Assembly (NCBI RefSeq): GCF_009799925.1
Contig: NZ_WELK01000002.1
Coordinates: forward strand, 620,001-684,000
Length of the DNA: 64,000 nucleotides
Source of the DNA: Pseudomonas sp. R-28-1W-6
GTDB lineage: Bacteria; Pseudomonadota; Gammaproteobacteria; Pseudomonadales; Pseudomonadaceae
Reading direction: 5' to 3'
Of this stretch, positions 54,358 to 63,428 are shown piece by piece (position 1 is the stretch's first letter; each line of letters begins with the position of its first letter). The translations under genes and the position numbers were made by a program. A model generated the notes under the pieces. The model was not told the DNA's origin and ran no database searches. It was given only the letters and a program-made list of their open reading frames with translations.

Positions 54358-56679
54358 TCAATCGAGCGAGACCCGGCGCAGGCGTAACGCATTGAACACC
54401 ACCGAGGCGGAACTCAGGCTCATGGCCAGGGCGGCGATCATGGGCGACAGCAGATGCCCGCTCAGCGGGTAGAGCAGGCCGGCGGCCAGGGGAATGCCCA
54501 TAGCGTTGTAGAGGAAGGCGAAGCTCAGGTTCTGGTGCATGTTGCGCACCGTCGCCAGCGACAGGCGACGGGCGCGCAGGATGCCCAGCAGGTCGCCCTT
54601 GACCAGGGTGACCTGGGCGCTGTGCATCGCCACATCGGTGCCGGTGCCCATGGCGATGCCGACGTCGGCGCGGGCCAGGGCGGGGGCGTCGTTGATCCCG
54701 TCGCCGGCCATCGCCACCCGGCGCCCGGCCTGCTGCAGGCTAGCCACCAGGCGCTCCTTGTCCTGCGGCTTGACCTCGCCGTGGACCTCTTCGATGCCCA
54801 GCTGGCGCGCCACCGCGCGGGCGGTGGTGAGGCCGTCGCCGGTGGCCATGATGACCCGCACCCCGGCGGCCTGCAGGCGCTCGACCGCCAGTTGCGAGGT
54901 CGGCTTGATCGGGTCGGCCACCGCCAGCAGGCCGGCCAGCACGCCATCCACCGCCAGGTACATGATGCTGGTGCCGTCGCCGCGCAGCTGTTCGGCGCGG
55001 CCCTGCAGCGCCGTGGTGGCGACCCCGGCCTCGGCCATCAGCAGGCTGTTGCCCAGGTGCAGCTGGCGCCCGGAGATCCGTCCGCGGTTGCCGATGCCGG
55101 AGAGCGAGACGAAGTTCTCCGCCGCGCTCAGGCTCAGCCCGGCGGCGCGGGCCTGCTCGACGATGGCCCGGCCCAGGGGGTGCTCGCTGGCCTGGTCGAG
55201 GCTGGCGGCCAGGCGCAGCACCTCGTCGGCGGCGAAGCCGGGCGCCGGCTCGACGCTGTGGAAGGCCGGATGGCCCGCGGTGAGGGTGCCGGTCTTGTCG
55301 ACGATCAGGGTGTCGATCTTGCGCAGGTTCTCGATCGCCGCCGCGTCGCGGAACAGCACGCCGCTGCCGGCGGCCTTGCCGGTGGCGACCATCACCGACA
55401 TCGGCGTGGCCAGGCCGAGGGCGCAGGGGCAGGCGATGATCAGCACCGCCACCGCGTTGATCAGGCCGAACACCCAGCTCGGCTGCGGCCCCCACAGGCC
55501 CCAGCCGAGGAAGGTCAGGGCGGCGATGGCAATCACCACCAGCACGAAGTAACCGGCGATCACATCGGCCAGACGCTGCATCGGCGCCCTGGAGCGCTGC
55601 GCCTGCACCACCATCTGCACGATCTGCGCGAGCACGGTGGCCGCGCCGACCTTCTGCGCCTGCATCACCAGGCTGCCATGGGTGTTGAGCGTGGCGCCGA
55701 TCAGCGGATCGCCGGCCCGCTTCAGCACCGGCAACGGCTCGCCTGTGAGCATGGACTCGTCCACCGCGCTTTCGCCCTGCAGCACCTGACCGTCGACCGG
55801 CACCTTCTCGCCGGGGCGTACGCGCAAAGTGTCGCCGCCGTGTACCTGGCCCAGGGCGATGTCTTCTTCGCTGCCGTCGGCGTTGATCCGCCGCGCCGTC
55901 CTGGGCGCCAGGCCGAGCAGCGCCTTGATCGCCGCCGAGGTCTGCGAGCGTGCCTTGAGTTCGAGCATCTGCCCGAGCAGGGTCAGCGAGATGATCACCG
56001 CCGCCGCCTCGTAGTACACGCCGATGCGTCCGTCCTGCCGGAAGGTCTCGGGAAACAGGCCGGGCACCAGGGTGGCGGCCAGGCTGTAGAGGAAGGCGGC
56101 GGCGGTGCCGAGGCCGATCAGCGTCCACATGTTCGGGCTGCGCAGGCGCACCGAGCGCAACCCGCGCACGTAGAACGGCCAGCCGGCCCAGAGCACGATC
56201 GGCGTGGCGAGGATCAGCTCGACCCAGTTCTGCAGGCTGCCGTGCAGCAGGTTCAGCGCATGCCCGCCCATGGCCAGCAGGGTGACGGCCAGGGTCAGCG
56301 GCAGGCTCCACCAGAAGCGCCGGGTGAAGTCGCGCAGTTCGGGACTCGCCTCTTCCGCCAGCTCGGGCAGCACCGGTTCCAGGGCCATGCCGCACTTGGG
56401 GCAGGTGCCGGGGCCGCGCTGGCGGACCTCCGGGTGCATCGGGCAGGTGTATTCCCCCTCGCCCGCCGCGCTGGCGGCTGTCGCCGCAGGCGGTGCGGCG
56501 GGCGTCAGGTAGCGCTGCGGCTCGGCAGTGAACCTGAGCCGGCAGTGCTCGCTGCAGAAGCGCCAGGTCTGCCCGGCATGCTGCACCTGGAAGCGGCTGT
56601 CGGCGGCGACCTGCATGCCGCACACCGGGTCGCGCAGCTCGGGTGCCGGTACGGGCGAGTGAGGGTCATGGCTGGGCAT
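54358..56679 (-). CDS. copA: Cu(+)/Ag(+) P1B-type ATPase with YHS and heavy-metal-binding domains
   Basis: A 773-residue copper-exporting ATPase of the inner membrane. The N-terminus lacks the usual GMxCxxC domain. It has instead a YHS-type domain ([20 protein letters not shown]...FCSEHC, residues 17-46) and a heavy-metal-binding domain (YTCPMHPEV...CPKCGM, about 77-99). The core is normal: TGE in [10 protein letters not shown], the metal-binding CPC in [12 protein letters not shown], phosphorylation DKTGTLT and [10 protein letters not shown]. It is separated by three bases from DUF2933 upstream. The name copA rests on family similarity. Confidence 0.93.
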   Translation of the reverse strand: MPSHDPHSPVPAPELRDPVCGMQVAADSRFQVQHAGQTWRFCSEHCRLRFTAEPQRYLTPAAPPAATAASAAGEGEYTCPMHPEVRQRGPGTCPKCGMALEPVLPELAEEASPELRDFTRRFWWSLPLTLAVTLLAMGGHALNLLHGSLQNWVELILATPIVLWAGWPFYVRGLRSVRLRSPNMWTLIGLGTAAAFLYSLAATLVPGLFPETFRQDGRIGVYYEAAAVIISLTLLGQMLELKARSQTSAAIKALLGLAPRTARRINADGSEEDIALGQVHGGDTLRVRPGEKVPVDGQVLQGESAVDESMLTGEPLPVLKRAGDPLIGATLNTHGSLVMQAQKVGAATVLAQIVQMVVQAQRSRAPMQRLADVIAGYFVLVVIAIAALTFLGWGLWGPQPSWVFGLINAVAVLIIACPCALGLATPMSVMVATGKAAGSGVLFRDAAAIENLRKIDTLIVDKTGTLTAGHPAFHSVEPAPGFAADEVLRLAASLDQASEHPLGRAIVEQARAAGLSLSAAENFVSLSGIGNRGRISGRQLHLGNSLLMAEAGVATTALQGRAEQLRGDGTSIMYLAVDGVLAGLLAVADPIKPTSQLAVERLQAAGVRVIMATGDGLTTARAVARQLGIEEVHGEVKPQDKERLVASLQQAGRRVAMAGDGINDAPALARADVGIAMGTGTDVAMHSAQVTLVKGDLLGILRARRLSLATVRNMHQNLSFAFLYNAMGIPLAAGLLYPLSGHLLSPMIAALAMSLSSASVVFNALRLRRVSLD

Positions 56680-56682
56680 GGG

Positions 56683-56922
56683 TCAGCTCCTGTCGTCGTC
56701 CCCGGGTGGCTGCGCCCCATCGCGATGCTGCCGGTGACCGCCATGGTGATGGCCGAACAGATGCATCAGCGGGCACAGCAGGAGGATCACATAGGGCAGC
56801 AGCTGGGAGATATGGCCGTAGTGCTCGCGGGCCAGGTAGAACAGCGCGATGACCAGCAGCATGCCCAGGGCGATGGCGGGCTTGCTCCTCCAGAATGAGG
56901 GCGAGGGGAGCGGATGGATCAT
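56683..56922 (-). CDS. DUF2933 small membrane protein
   Basis: A 79-residue DUF2933 protein. It has an N-terminal segment MIHPLPSPSFWRSKPA, one transmembrane helix pair (AIALGMLLVIALFYLAREHYGHISQLLPYVILLLCPLMHLF) and a His-rich C-terminal tail (GHHHGGHRQHRDG). The ATG at 56922 is chosen because the family begins just before this helix. It overlaps nothing, but its stop is three bases before copA, so the two are co-translated. DUF2933 proteins commonly accompany copper and heavy-metal efflux ATPases. The His tail could bind metal (inference). Confidence 0.85.
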   Translation of the reverse strand: MIHPLPSPSFWRSKPAIALGMLLVIALFYLAREHYGHISQLLPYVILLLCPLMHLFGHHHGGHRQHRDGAQPPGDDDRS

Positions 56923-57019
56923 GCCGGAAACTCCTGAACGGTGGAGACAAGGCCCGGCAGCGAAACCGCCGGGGCATCTGGCGCGGTGTGGAAGGCTGGC
57001 AGCGCCAGCGCGGGGCCGG

Positions 57020-57409
57020 CTAAGCGTTGAGGCGGACGAAACGCAGGCGGGCGGGCGGCCTTGGCGGCGCGGGGCGGAGCAGGACGAGGCTGGCAAACAG
57101 GGCCGGGGCGACGGCGCTCAGCAGCAGGAGTGACAACGGCAGCCAGGTGCCATAGGCAGCAGGATCGAGCCCGGGCAGGCCGGGCGACGGACTCAGGGCC
57201 GAGGCACTGTCGGCGCAAAACTGCAGGCAACCGGTGGCATGCGCGGCGTGGCCAGCGGCATGGCCCGCGGCGTAGGTCCCATGCGTGGCGCTCGGGTCAT
57301 GGCGCGGCAGGCTCAGGCAACCCTGGCTCGCCGCCAGCCCGCAGGCCAGCAGCCATAGCGCGAGGGCCAGGCGTACCAGCAGCGATTGATGAGTGCGGAA
57401 CCAGACCAT
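57020..57409 (-). CDS. His/Cys-rich two-helix membrane protein in the copper cluster
   Basis: A 129-residue protein with no family I recognise with confidence. It has a first helix (LVRLALALWLLACGLAASQG), a His-rich loop (HDPSATHGTYAAGHAAGHAAHA) with a CLQFC pair, and a second helix (LPLSLLLLSAVAPALFASLVLL). The layout resembles the DUF2946 type: a short N-terminus, two helices and metal-ligand residues in the periplasmic loop. It lies between YncE-like and DUF2933 genes with the same direction. Start 57409 (MVWFRTHQ) is preferred over an upstream in-frame codon. A copper or metal-related role is inferred from the ligands and neighbours. Confidence 0.65.
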   Translation of the reverse strand: MVWFRTHQSLLVRLALALWLLACGLAASQGCLSLPRHDPSATHGTYAAGHAAGHAAHATGCLQFCADSASALSPSPGLPGLDPAAYGTWLPLSLLLLSAVAPALFASLVLLRPAPPRPPARLRFVRLNA

Positions 57410-57493
57410 GCCTGAGCAGCCACCTAAGGTTTCGTTTGCAACCTGCATCCGGCCAACGACCGTTGACTCCTAACAACCTTAGCCGCTCCCGGC

Positions 57494-58516
57494 CTACTCG
57501 GCCTGCGCGGGGGCGTAGCTGATGCCGTTGGGCCCGGCGCCGACCCGGTGCGTGGCGACGACCGTGCGGCTGGCCGTGTCGATCACCGACACACTGCCCG
57601 CCTCGATATTGCTGACGAAGACATAGGCGCCGTCGCTGCTGATGGCCACGCCGTGGGCGCCCTGGCCGGTGGTCACGCTGCCGATGGTCTGGCGCGCCTG
57701 CAGGTCGACGATCGAGACCCGGTCGTCGGGCTTCTCGCTGCTGCCCTGGTTGGCCACATAGACCTGCCGGCCGTCGGCGCCGGCCATCACCTGGATCGGC
57801 GTGCGGCCGACGCCGACGCGGCCGACCAGACGCTGACTGGCGGTATCGATGATGCCCAGCTGGTTGGTCGCGCTCAGCGAGACGAACGCCTGGCGGCCGT
57901 CCGGGGTGAAGCCGACCTGCACCGGTGCGCCGGCCACGGCGATCTGCGCGGTTTCCTTGAGCGCGGCGCTGTCGATCACCGATACGCTGTCGCCGCGCAT
58001 ATTGGCCACGTACAGCGTGCGCCCGTCCGGACTGAGGCGCAGGCCATGGGGATAGCGGCCGGTCGCGACGCTGGCGATTTCGGCCCGCTGCTGCAGGTCG
58101 AACACCCGCAGGCGATCGGCCGCCGAGTCGGTCACGAAGGCGCGCCGCCCCGCCGCGTCGGTCACCACATGGGCCGGATGCTCGCCCGCCGGCAGGCTGA
58201 ACACCGGCTGGTCGAGGGCGGCGGTGGCGAACACCAGCAGTTGCCCGCCGGCACTCTCGTCGGCGTGATGTGCGCCATGGGCGGGCATGCCCACGGCCAG
58301 CAGCAGGCTGCCGTCGGCGGACACCTGCACATTGTGCGGCGCGATGGGCAGGGCGATGGTGCGCACCTCGCCGCTGTCGAGCTGCACCTGGCTGAGCGAG
58401 GCGCCACGCTCGTTGGCGGTGTAGACGCGGCCGCTCGGCGCGGCCAGGGCAAGGCCTAGGTGGCTGGCCAGGCCGAGGCCGAGGGCGAAAGCAGCGAAGC
58501 GTTGGGTATGGCGCAT
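57494..58516 (-). CDS. Exported YncE-like YVTN beta-propeller protein
   Basis: A 340-residue periplasmic seven-bladed propeller. The signal peptide is MRHTQRFAAFALGLGLASHLGLALA. Repeat units contain GRVYTANERGASLSQVQLDSGEVRTIALP, GRTLYVANMRGDSVSVIDSAALKET, RQVYVANQGSSEKPDDRVSIVDL and GAYVFVSNIEAGSVSVIDT, with the YVAN signature of YVTN proteins. The ATG at 58516 follows a GAGATC stretch. It stands in a copper cluster between a small metal-ligand membrane protein and oprC; YncE-type proteins often sit next to TonB receptors and metal uptake genes. Function unknown. Confidence 0.88.
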   Translation of the reverse strand: MRHTQRFAAFALGLGLASHLGLALAAPSGRVYTANERGASLSQVQLDSGEVRTIALPIAPHNVQVSADGSLLLAVGMPAHGAHHADESAGGQLLVFATAALDQPVFSLPAGEHPAHVVTDAAGRRAFVTDSAADRLRVFDLQQRAEIASVATGRYPHGLRLSPDGRTLYVANMRGDSVSVIDSAALKETAQIAVAGAPVQVGFTPDGRQAFVSLSATNQLGIIDTASQRLVGRVGVGRTPIQVMAGADGRQVYVANQGSSEKPDDRVSIVDLQARQTIGSVTTGQGAHGVAISSDGAYVFVSNIEAGSVSVIDTASRTVVATHRVGAGPNGISYAPAQAE

Positions 58517-58625
58517 GGCGATCTCCCCGCCAGTGAACAGGATCCCGGGGCTGGCGGCGCCGGGTGCCTGAACAGGTTGCGCGGGGTAGTCACGCCTGTC
58601 CTTGATGGGCGTCAACAATAGGCGC

Positions 58626-58655
58626 GGCCCCGCCCGCCAACGAGCGGACGGGGCC
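58626..58655 (-). terminator. Hairpin terminator after oprC
   Basis: GGCCCCG and CGGGGCC pair with an inner CCGC/GCGG stem, making a strong hairpin ten bases after the oprC stop on the minus strand. There is little T-run, so termination may be partial. Confidence 0.55.
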
Positions 58656-58664
58656 AGGCCCGAC

Positions 58665-60827
58665 TCAGAAGCTCAGGTCCAGCTTGGTCCACAGGGTCCG
58701 CCCCGGCTCGTCGATCGCCACGGGCTCGGCCGGGTAGCCGAAACCGGCATCGCCGGCGCGGTTGAGGTGTTCGGCGTAGTCCTGGTCGAACAGGTTGTCG
58801 ATGCCGGCGCTGAGCTTGAGGTGCTCGCTGAGCCGGTAGGCGCCGTTGAGGGAGAACACGGCGAAGCCGGCGCTCGTGCCGAAGTCCTGACCGACCACGT
58901 TGCCCTTGCCCTCGGCCACCCGGTTCTGCGCCGCCACCACACGCCACAGGGCGCCGGCACTCCAGTCGTCACGCTGGTAGTTCAGGCCCAGGCGCGCCTC
59001 CAGCGGCGGCATCTGCGGCAGGGCCTGGCCATCGGAACTGTTCTTGCCCCAGGCGTAGGCCAGGGTGGCGTCGGTGTTCCAGTTGTCGGTGAGGTCGTAG
59101 GCCAGGCCCAGCTCGCCGCCGAGGATGCGCGCATCGATGTTGTCGGCCTGGGACACCAGACTGCCCATCGGGTTGCGGCTGTAGCTGAACAGGATGTAGT
59201 CGCGCACCTGGCCGACGTAGCCGGAGGCCCAGGCCTGCAGGCCTGCGCCGGCGTACTGCAGGCCGAAGTCGAGCTGGGTGGTCTTCTCCGGCTGAATGCC
59301 GTCGAAGGCATTGACCTCGCCGACCGGCGCGCGCTTGGGCGAATACAGCTCCCAGTAGTCGGGGAAGCGTTGCACATGGCCGAGGCCGGCGTAGAGGGTG
59401 GTCGGCGAATCGGCCAGGTCGTACTCGTAGCGGGCGAAGCCGCTGGGCAGGGTGTCGCTGCGGCGCTCGCCGGCGGTCGGGTTGGCCCGCGCCACGCTCA
59501 TGTGCGTGACGGTCTGTCGGTAGTCCGTGGCATCGGCGTGGTCCAGGCGCGCACCGACGACCACCCGGCTGCGCTCGGCGGCATGCCAGGTCAGCTCGCC
59601 GAAGGCGCCGTAGTCGTGCATCACCGAGTCCTTGGTCCAGGGGAACTGGTCGGCATCGGTGTACCGCGCCGGCTGGCCCATCATCGCCATGCGGTAGCTG
59701 GAGGCGCGGGCCCGGTGCTCGCTGCGCAGGGCATCGACCCCGGCGACCAGCTCCATCTCGCTCCACAGCCAGGTGGCGGCCAGGCGCCCGCCGGTGGTGC
59801 GGCGGTCGACCTGGGAGGCCATCGGCATGGGCATCATGCTGCCCGGGTCGGGCTGGCGCAGGCTGAAGTTGTCCATCACGTGGTCGGCGTAGTTGTAGTA
59901 GAGCTGCGCCTCCAGCTTGTTCAGGGTGCCGCCCAGGTTGCTCTTCTCGATGCGCAGGGCGAGGCTTTCGCGGGCGAACTGTGCGCCGTCCATGCTGCGC
60001 CCGGCGTAGCGCGCCTCGCCGTCGCCCTTGCCGGCGCTGAGTTCGACCAGGGTGTCGGCATCCGGCGTCCAGCCGAGGGCGACGTCGCCGTTCCACTTGC
60101 TCCAGCGCGACGGCACCGTGTTGCCGTCGCCATCGGCATAGTCGTCGGCCTGCGCCTGGTTGCCGACGAAGCGCAGGTAGCCCTGTTCGCCGCCGACGGC
60201 GCCATCCAGCACCCGGTCGAAGCGCCCGTTGGAGCCGCCGAGCAGGCTGGCATGCAGGCGGCTGCCCAGCTCGCCGAAGCGCTCCGGCTCGCGCTCGAAC
60301 AGCACCGTGCCGGCCGAGGCACCGGGGCCCCAGAGCACGGACTGCGGACCCTTGATCACGGTCAACTTGTCGTAGGTTTCCGGGGAGATGTAGGAACTCG
60401 GCGCATCCATGCGCCCCGGACAGGCGCCGAGCATCAGGCCGCCGTTGCTGCGCAGGTTGATCCGCGAGCCGAACATGCCGCGCAGCACCGGGTCACCATT
60501 GGTGCCGCCGCTGCGGATCGCGGAGAAACCGGGGATGGTCTTCAGGTAATCGGTGGCATCGCTGGCCGGCACCGGCTGACGGGCATCCTTGGGATTGGCC
60601 TGCACCGTGAGCGGCGAACTCTGCTGCACGGCGGTGATCACCGTGGGTTCGAGTTCGGCCAGTGGCAGGGGCGCAGCCGGCGCCTGTGGCTCGGCCGCCA
60701 GCAGCGGCGCCGTCAGGGCCAGACCACTGCACAGGGCGAAGGCCCGCTGCCAGCGCAGGCATTGCGGATCGAGGGCAAACGGAGAAAAACGGCCGGCAGC
60801 GGCCGGCGAGAAACGACGGACAGTCAT
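58665..60827 (-). CDS. oprC: TonB-dependent copper receptor OprC
   Basis: A 720-residue outer-membrane receptor that imports copper. The signal and a leader with LLAAEPQAP are followed by a TonB-box-like LEPTVITAVQQSS. The plug includes DYLKTIPGFSAIRSGGTNGDPVLRGMFGSRINL. The CxxxM site is Cys136-Pro-Gly-Arg-Met140 (GACPGRMDAPSS), matching the copper-binding methionine-cysteine pair of P. aeruginosa OprC. The barrel ends KLDLSF. The ATG at 60827 (MTVRRFSPAA) gives a signal peptide after a short charged leader. It is downstream of a DUF2946 gene, with which it forms an operon. Confidence 0.95.
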   Translation of the reverse strand: MTVRRFSPAAAGRFSPFALDPQCLRWQRAFALCSGLALTAPLLAAEPQAPAAPLPLAELEPTVITAVQQSSPLTVQANPKDARQPVPASDATDYLKTIPGFSAIRSGGTNGDPVLRGMFGSRINLRSNGGLMLGACPGRMDAPSSYISPETYDKLTVIKGPQSVLWGPGASAGTVLFEREPERFGELGSRLHASLLGGSNGRFDRVLDGAVGGEQGYLRFVGNQAQADDYADGDGNTVPSRWSKWNGDVALGWTPDADTLVELSAGKGDGEARYAGRSMDGAQFARESLALRIEKSNLGGTLNKLEAQLYYNYADHVMDNFSLRQPDPGSMMPMPMASQVDRRTTGGRLAATWLWSEMELVAGVDALRSEHRARASSYRMAMMGQPARYTDADQFPWTKDSVMHDYGAFGELTWHAAERSRVVVGARLDHADATDYRQTVTHMSVARANPTAGERRSDTLPSGFARYEYDLADSPTTLYAGLGHVQRFPDYWELYSPKRAPVGEVNAFDGIQPEKTTQLDFGLQYAGAGLQAWASGYVGQVRDYILFSYSRNPMGSLVSQADNIDARILGGELGLAYDLTDNWNTDATLAYAWGKNSSDGQALPQMPPLEARLGLNYQRDDWSAGALWRVVAAQNRVAEGKGNVVGQDFGTSAGFAVFSLNGAYRLSEHLKLSAGIDNLFDQDYAEHLNRAGDAGFGYPAEPVAIDEPGRTLWTKLDLSF

Positions 60828-60889
60828 GATGTTTCCTGAATGCAAAGACAGCAGGACGCCCCCGCAACGAGGGCGCAGATGGGCTGAAG

Positions 60890-61264
60890 TCAGGAAACGC
60901 GCGGCGGCGCGCGGTTGGGCGGGGCGACCAGGAACGGCGGGCTGAGCGCCAGCAGTTCGGCGAAGCGCGGGCGCTGCGGCGACGGCGCCACCACGGGCGG
61001 CGGTGGGCTGAAGGGGAAGGACTGCACGCCGGCCAGGTGCGCGCCGCACTGCAGGCAGGGCAGCTGCTGGCTGGTGGAGCTGCCGTCGTCCTGTTCGCTC
61101 AGCTGCCACTGCACGCCGTGCGAGGTACACAGCAGCATGAAGCCATCGGCACTCATCAGCGGCATCGCCCACAGCGGCATGCTCACGCGCAGCAGCATGC
61201 CCACCAGGGCAAAGGCGTACAGCCAATCGCGGAAACTGCGGCTGAGTGGGTTCAGGGTCGACAT
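60890..61264 (-). CDS. DUF2946 protein
   Basis: A 124-residue DUF2946 membrane protein. An N-terminal helix (DWLYAFALVGMLLRVSMPLWAM) precedes a Cys-rich loop (MLLCTSHGVQW and QLPCLQCGAHLAG) and a proline-rich tail. The CxxC and nearby His could bind a metal. DUF2946 genes often flank TonB copper receptors, as here where the stop is 62 bp before the oprC start. The ATG at 61264 (MSTLNPLSRSFRDWL) is the natural start of the first helix; an upstream in-frame ATG at 61348 is less likely. Function unknown. Confidence 0.85.
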   Translation of the reverse strand: MSTLNPLSRSFRDWLYAFALVGMLLRVSMPLWAMPLMSADGFMLLCTSHGVQWQLSEQDDGSSTSQQLPCLQCGAHLAGVQSFPFSPPPPVVAPSPQRPRFAELLALSPPFLVAPPNRAPPRVS

Positions 61265-61334
61265 CCTTCCAGGTCGACGCATTCTAACGGGATGAGCGCG
61301 CGGCACAGGGGGACACAGCGTCGCACCCCAGAAA

Positions 61335-61364
61335 CGAAAAGCCCGCAATCAAGCGGGCTTTTCG
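61335..61364. terminator. Bidirectional terminator downstream of ssb
   Basis: CGAAAAGCCCGC and GCGGGCTTTTCG are perfect inverse repeats around a six-base loop, with A and T runs on both arms. It lies 24 bp after the ssb stop on the minus strand and serves as its terminator. Confidence 0.9.
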
Positions 61365-61387
61365 TTGGCACTACGGCGCGATTCGAC

Positions 61388-61891
61388 TCAGAACGGAATG
61401 TCGTCGTCGAAGCTGTCGTAGTCCGCTGCAGGCTGCTGCTGGGCGGCCGGCTGCGGCGCCGGGCGCTGCTGCGGGGCAGACTGTTGCGGCGCCGGGCGCG
61501 ACTGCTGCTGACGCGGGGCGTACTCACCGCCGCCTTCGCTGTTGCCGCCACGGCCGCCGAGCAGCTGCAGGGTGCCGTTCATGTCGACCACGATCTCGGT
61601 GGTGTAGCGCTTGACGCCGTCCTTCTCCCACTCGCGGGTCTGCAGGCGGCCTTCGATGTAGCACTGGCCGCCCTTGCGCAGGTACTCGCCGGCGATCTCG
61701 GCGAGCTTGCCGAAGAACACCACGCGGTGCCATTCGGTGCGCTCCTGCTGCTGGCCGGTCTGCTTGTCCTTCCAGCTGTCGGTGGTGGCCAGGGTGATGT
61801 TGGTCACCGCGTTGCCATTGGGCAGATAACGGGTTTCCGGGTCGCCGCCGACGTTACCGATCAGAATGACTTTGTTTACCCCACGGGCCAT
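61388..61891 (-). CDS. ssb: Single-stranded DNA-binding protein
   Basis: A 167-residue SSB. The OB-fold covers residues 1-110: [40 protein letters not shown], then [22 protein letters not shown] and [16 protein letters not shown] Gln/Pro-rich disordered linker follows, and the acidic tip DDDIPF at the C-terminus recruits repair proteins. The ATG lies nine bases after the MFS stop, so the two are one operon. The uvrA gene is divergent upstream, the usual SSB-uvrA neighbourhood. Confidence 0.98.
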   Translation of the reverse strand: MARGVNKVILIGNVGGDPETRYLPNGNAVTNITLATTDSWKDKQTGQQQERTEWHRVVFFGKLAEIAGEYLRKGGQCYIEGRLQTREWEKDGVKRYTTEIVVDMNGTLQLLGGRGGNSEGGGEYAPRQQQSRPAPQQSAPQQRPAPQPAAQQQPAADYDSFDDDIPF

Positions 61892-61900
61892 TTCGTTCTC

Positions 61901-63295
61901 CTAAGCTGAATGCGTAACCGGCGCCTCTTCGAGCTCCCGCTCGAGCAACGCACGATCCAATTGTTGGGTGTCCACTTTGATGTACAGGGCCGCTTCCTCG
62001 GCGACAACCACGGCGTCAGCGACGCCGGGTATGGCCAGCAGGCGCCCCACCAGTCCGGAATCGGCCAGGGCCGCGCTACTCAACGGCCGGCGCAGACTGG
62101 TCACGTAAGGCGGCTCGCGCATAGTAGCAGCTATAAAAACCCAGAAAAGAGCCAGCAGCGCACATCCGACGAACACGGCACCGAGGCCGCCGAACTGGTA
62201 CAGCCAGCCGCCGAGGATACCGCCCAGTGCCGCGCCGAGGAACTGGCTGGTGGAGTACACGCCCATCGCCGTGCCCTTGCCGCCCGCCGGCGAGACCTTG
62301 CTGATCAGCGAGGGCAGCGACGCCTCGAGCAGGTTGAACGCGGTGAAGAACAGGACGATCCCCACGACCAGCAGGCGCAGACTGTTGCCGCACAGCCAGA
62401 AGAACAGTTCACAGAGCAGCAACACCAGCACCGCGCCGGTCAGCACGCGCTTCATCTGGCGCTTCTTCTCGGCGTAGATGATGAACGGCACCATGGCGAA
62501 GAAGCCGATCAGCAGCGCGCTGAGGTAGACCCACCAATGTTCTTCCTTGGCCAGCCCGCCCTGCTCCACCAGCGCCAGCGGCAGGGCGATGAAGCTGGCC
62601 ATGAGGATGGCGTGGAGAACGAAGATGCCCAGGTCCAGACGCAGCAGATCGGGGTTGCGCAGGGTCGGCCACAGCGCCTGCCTGGCCACCCCGGACTCGC
62701 GGTGCTGCAGGGTGCTGGAGGCCCGCGGGACCATGCCGGCGACGATCAGGATGCCGAGCAGGGCCATGCCCGCGGTGACCCAGAACAGCCCGGACAGGCC
62801 GAAGGCGCGGGTCAGCAGCGGGCCGGTGACCATGGCCACGGCGAACGACAGACCGATGCTCATGCCGATCATGGCCATGGCCTTGGTGCGGTGCTGTTCG
62901 CGGGTGAGGTCGGAGAGCAGCGCCATCACCGCCGCGGAAATCGCCCCGGCGCCCTGCAGCACGCGGCCGGCGATCACCCCCCAGATGGAGTCGGCGGTGG
63001 CGGCCAGGGCCGCGCCGGCGGCGAAGATCAGCAGGCCGACGTAGATCACCGGCAGGCGGCCGATGCGGTCGGAGAGGATGCCGAAGGGAATCTGCAACAC
63101 CGCCTGGGTCAGGCCGTAGGCACCGATGGCCAGGCCGATCAGCAGCGGCGTGGCGCCGGCCAGGTCCATGCCGTAGGTGGCCAGCACCGGCAACACCATG
63201 AACATGCCCAGCATGCGGAAGGCGAACACCAGGGCCAGGCCGCTAGCCGCGCGGGTCTCGCCGGCGCTCATGCGCTCGCTGTGCGGATCGTGCAT
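61901..63295 (-). CDS. MFS transporter with C-terminal YAM-like domain (YajR-like)
   Basis: A 464-residue major facilitator. The first twelve-helix part begins GLALVFAFRMLGMFMVLPVLATYGMDL and has the conserved A-loop DRIGRLP between helices 2 and 3. A ~70-residue cytoplasmic C-terminal domain (VVVAEEAALYIKVDTQQLDRALLERELEEA) matches the ferredoxin-like YAM domain of E. coli YajR. The substrate is not known. It is encoded upstream of ssb, and a divergent uvrA promoter lies in the 133-bp gap to the right. This ssb-MFS-uvrA order is conserved in Pseudomonas. Confidence 0.93.
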   Translation of the reverse strand: MHDPHSERMSAGETRAASGLALVFAFRMLGMFMVLPVLATYGMDLAGATPLLIGLAIGAYGLTQAVLQIPFGILSDRIGRLPVIYVGLLIFAAGAALAATADSIWGVIAGRVLQGAGAISAAVMALLSDLTREQHRTKAMAMIGMSIGLSFAVAMVTGPLLTRAFGLSGLFWVTAGMALLGILIVAGMVPRASSTLQHRESGVARQALWPTLRNPDLLRLDLGIFVLHAILMASFIALPLALVEQGGLAKEEHWWVYLSALLIGFFAMVPFIIYAEKKRQMKRVLTGAVLVLLLCELFFWLCGNSLRLLVVGIVLFFTAFNLLEASLPSLISKVSPAGGKGTAMGVYSTSQFLGAALGGILGGWLYQFGGLGAVFVGCALLALFWVFIAATMREPPYVTSLRRPLSSAALADSGLVGRLLAIPGVADAVVVAEEAALYIKVDTQQLDRALLERELEEAPVTHSA

Positions 63296-63363
63296 CGATA
63301 AACCCCATGAAAACGAGGCGGCGATTCTATCAGCCGCAGCCCGCGCGGCACAGGCGTGACGCT

Positions 63364-63393
63364 TTGCCGCTCACTGGCGCGCAGCCGTATACT
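63364..63393 (+). promoter_or_regulatory. Sigma-70 promoter of uvrA
   Basis: TTGCCG (63364-63369), an 18-base spacer and TATACT (63388-63393) lie 35 bp before the uvrA GTG. An inverted repeat TTGGCG-N9-CGCCAA follows at about 63393-63413 in the leader. No LexA box (CTGT-N8-ACAG) is evident. Confidence 0.75.
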
Positions 63394-63428
63394 TGGCGGT
63401 TTCCAGGCGCCAAACGAGGCTGCTGTTC

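Noticed and set aside
57423..57481. Inverted CCTAAGGTT / AACCTTAG pair upstream of the His/Cys-rich gene as a metal-regulator site
   Set aside because: The two arms are over 40 bases apart and do not match a known operator form, so it is not reported as a feature.
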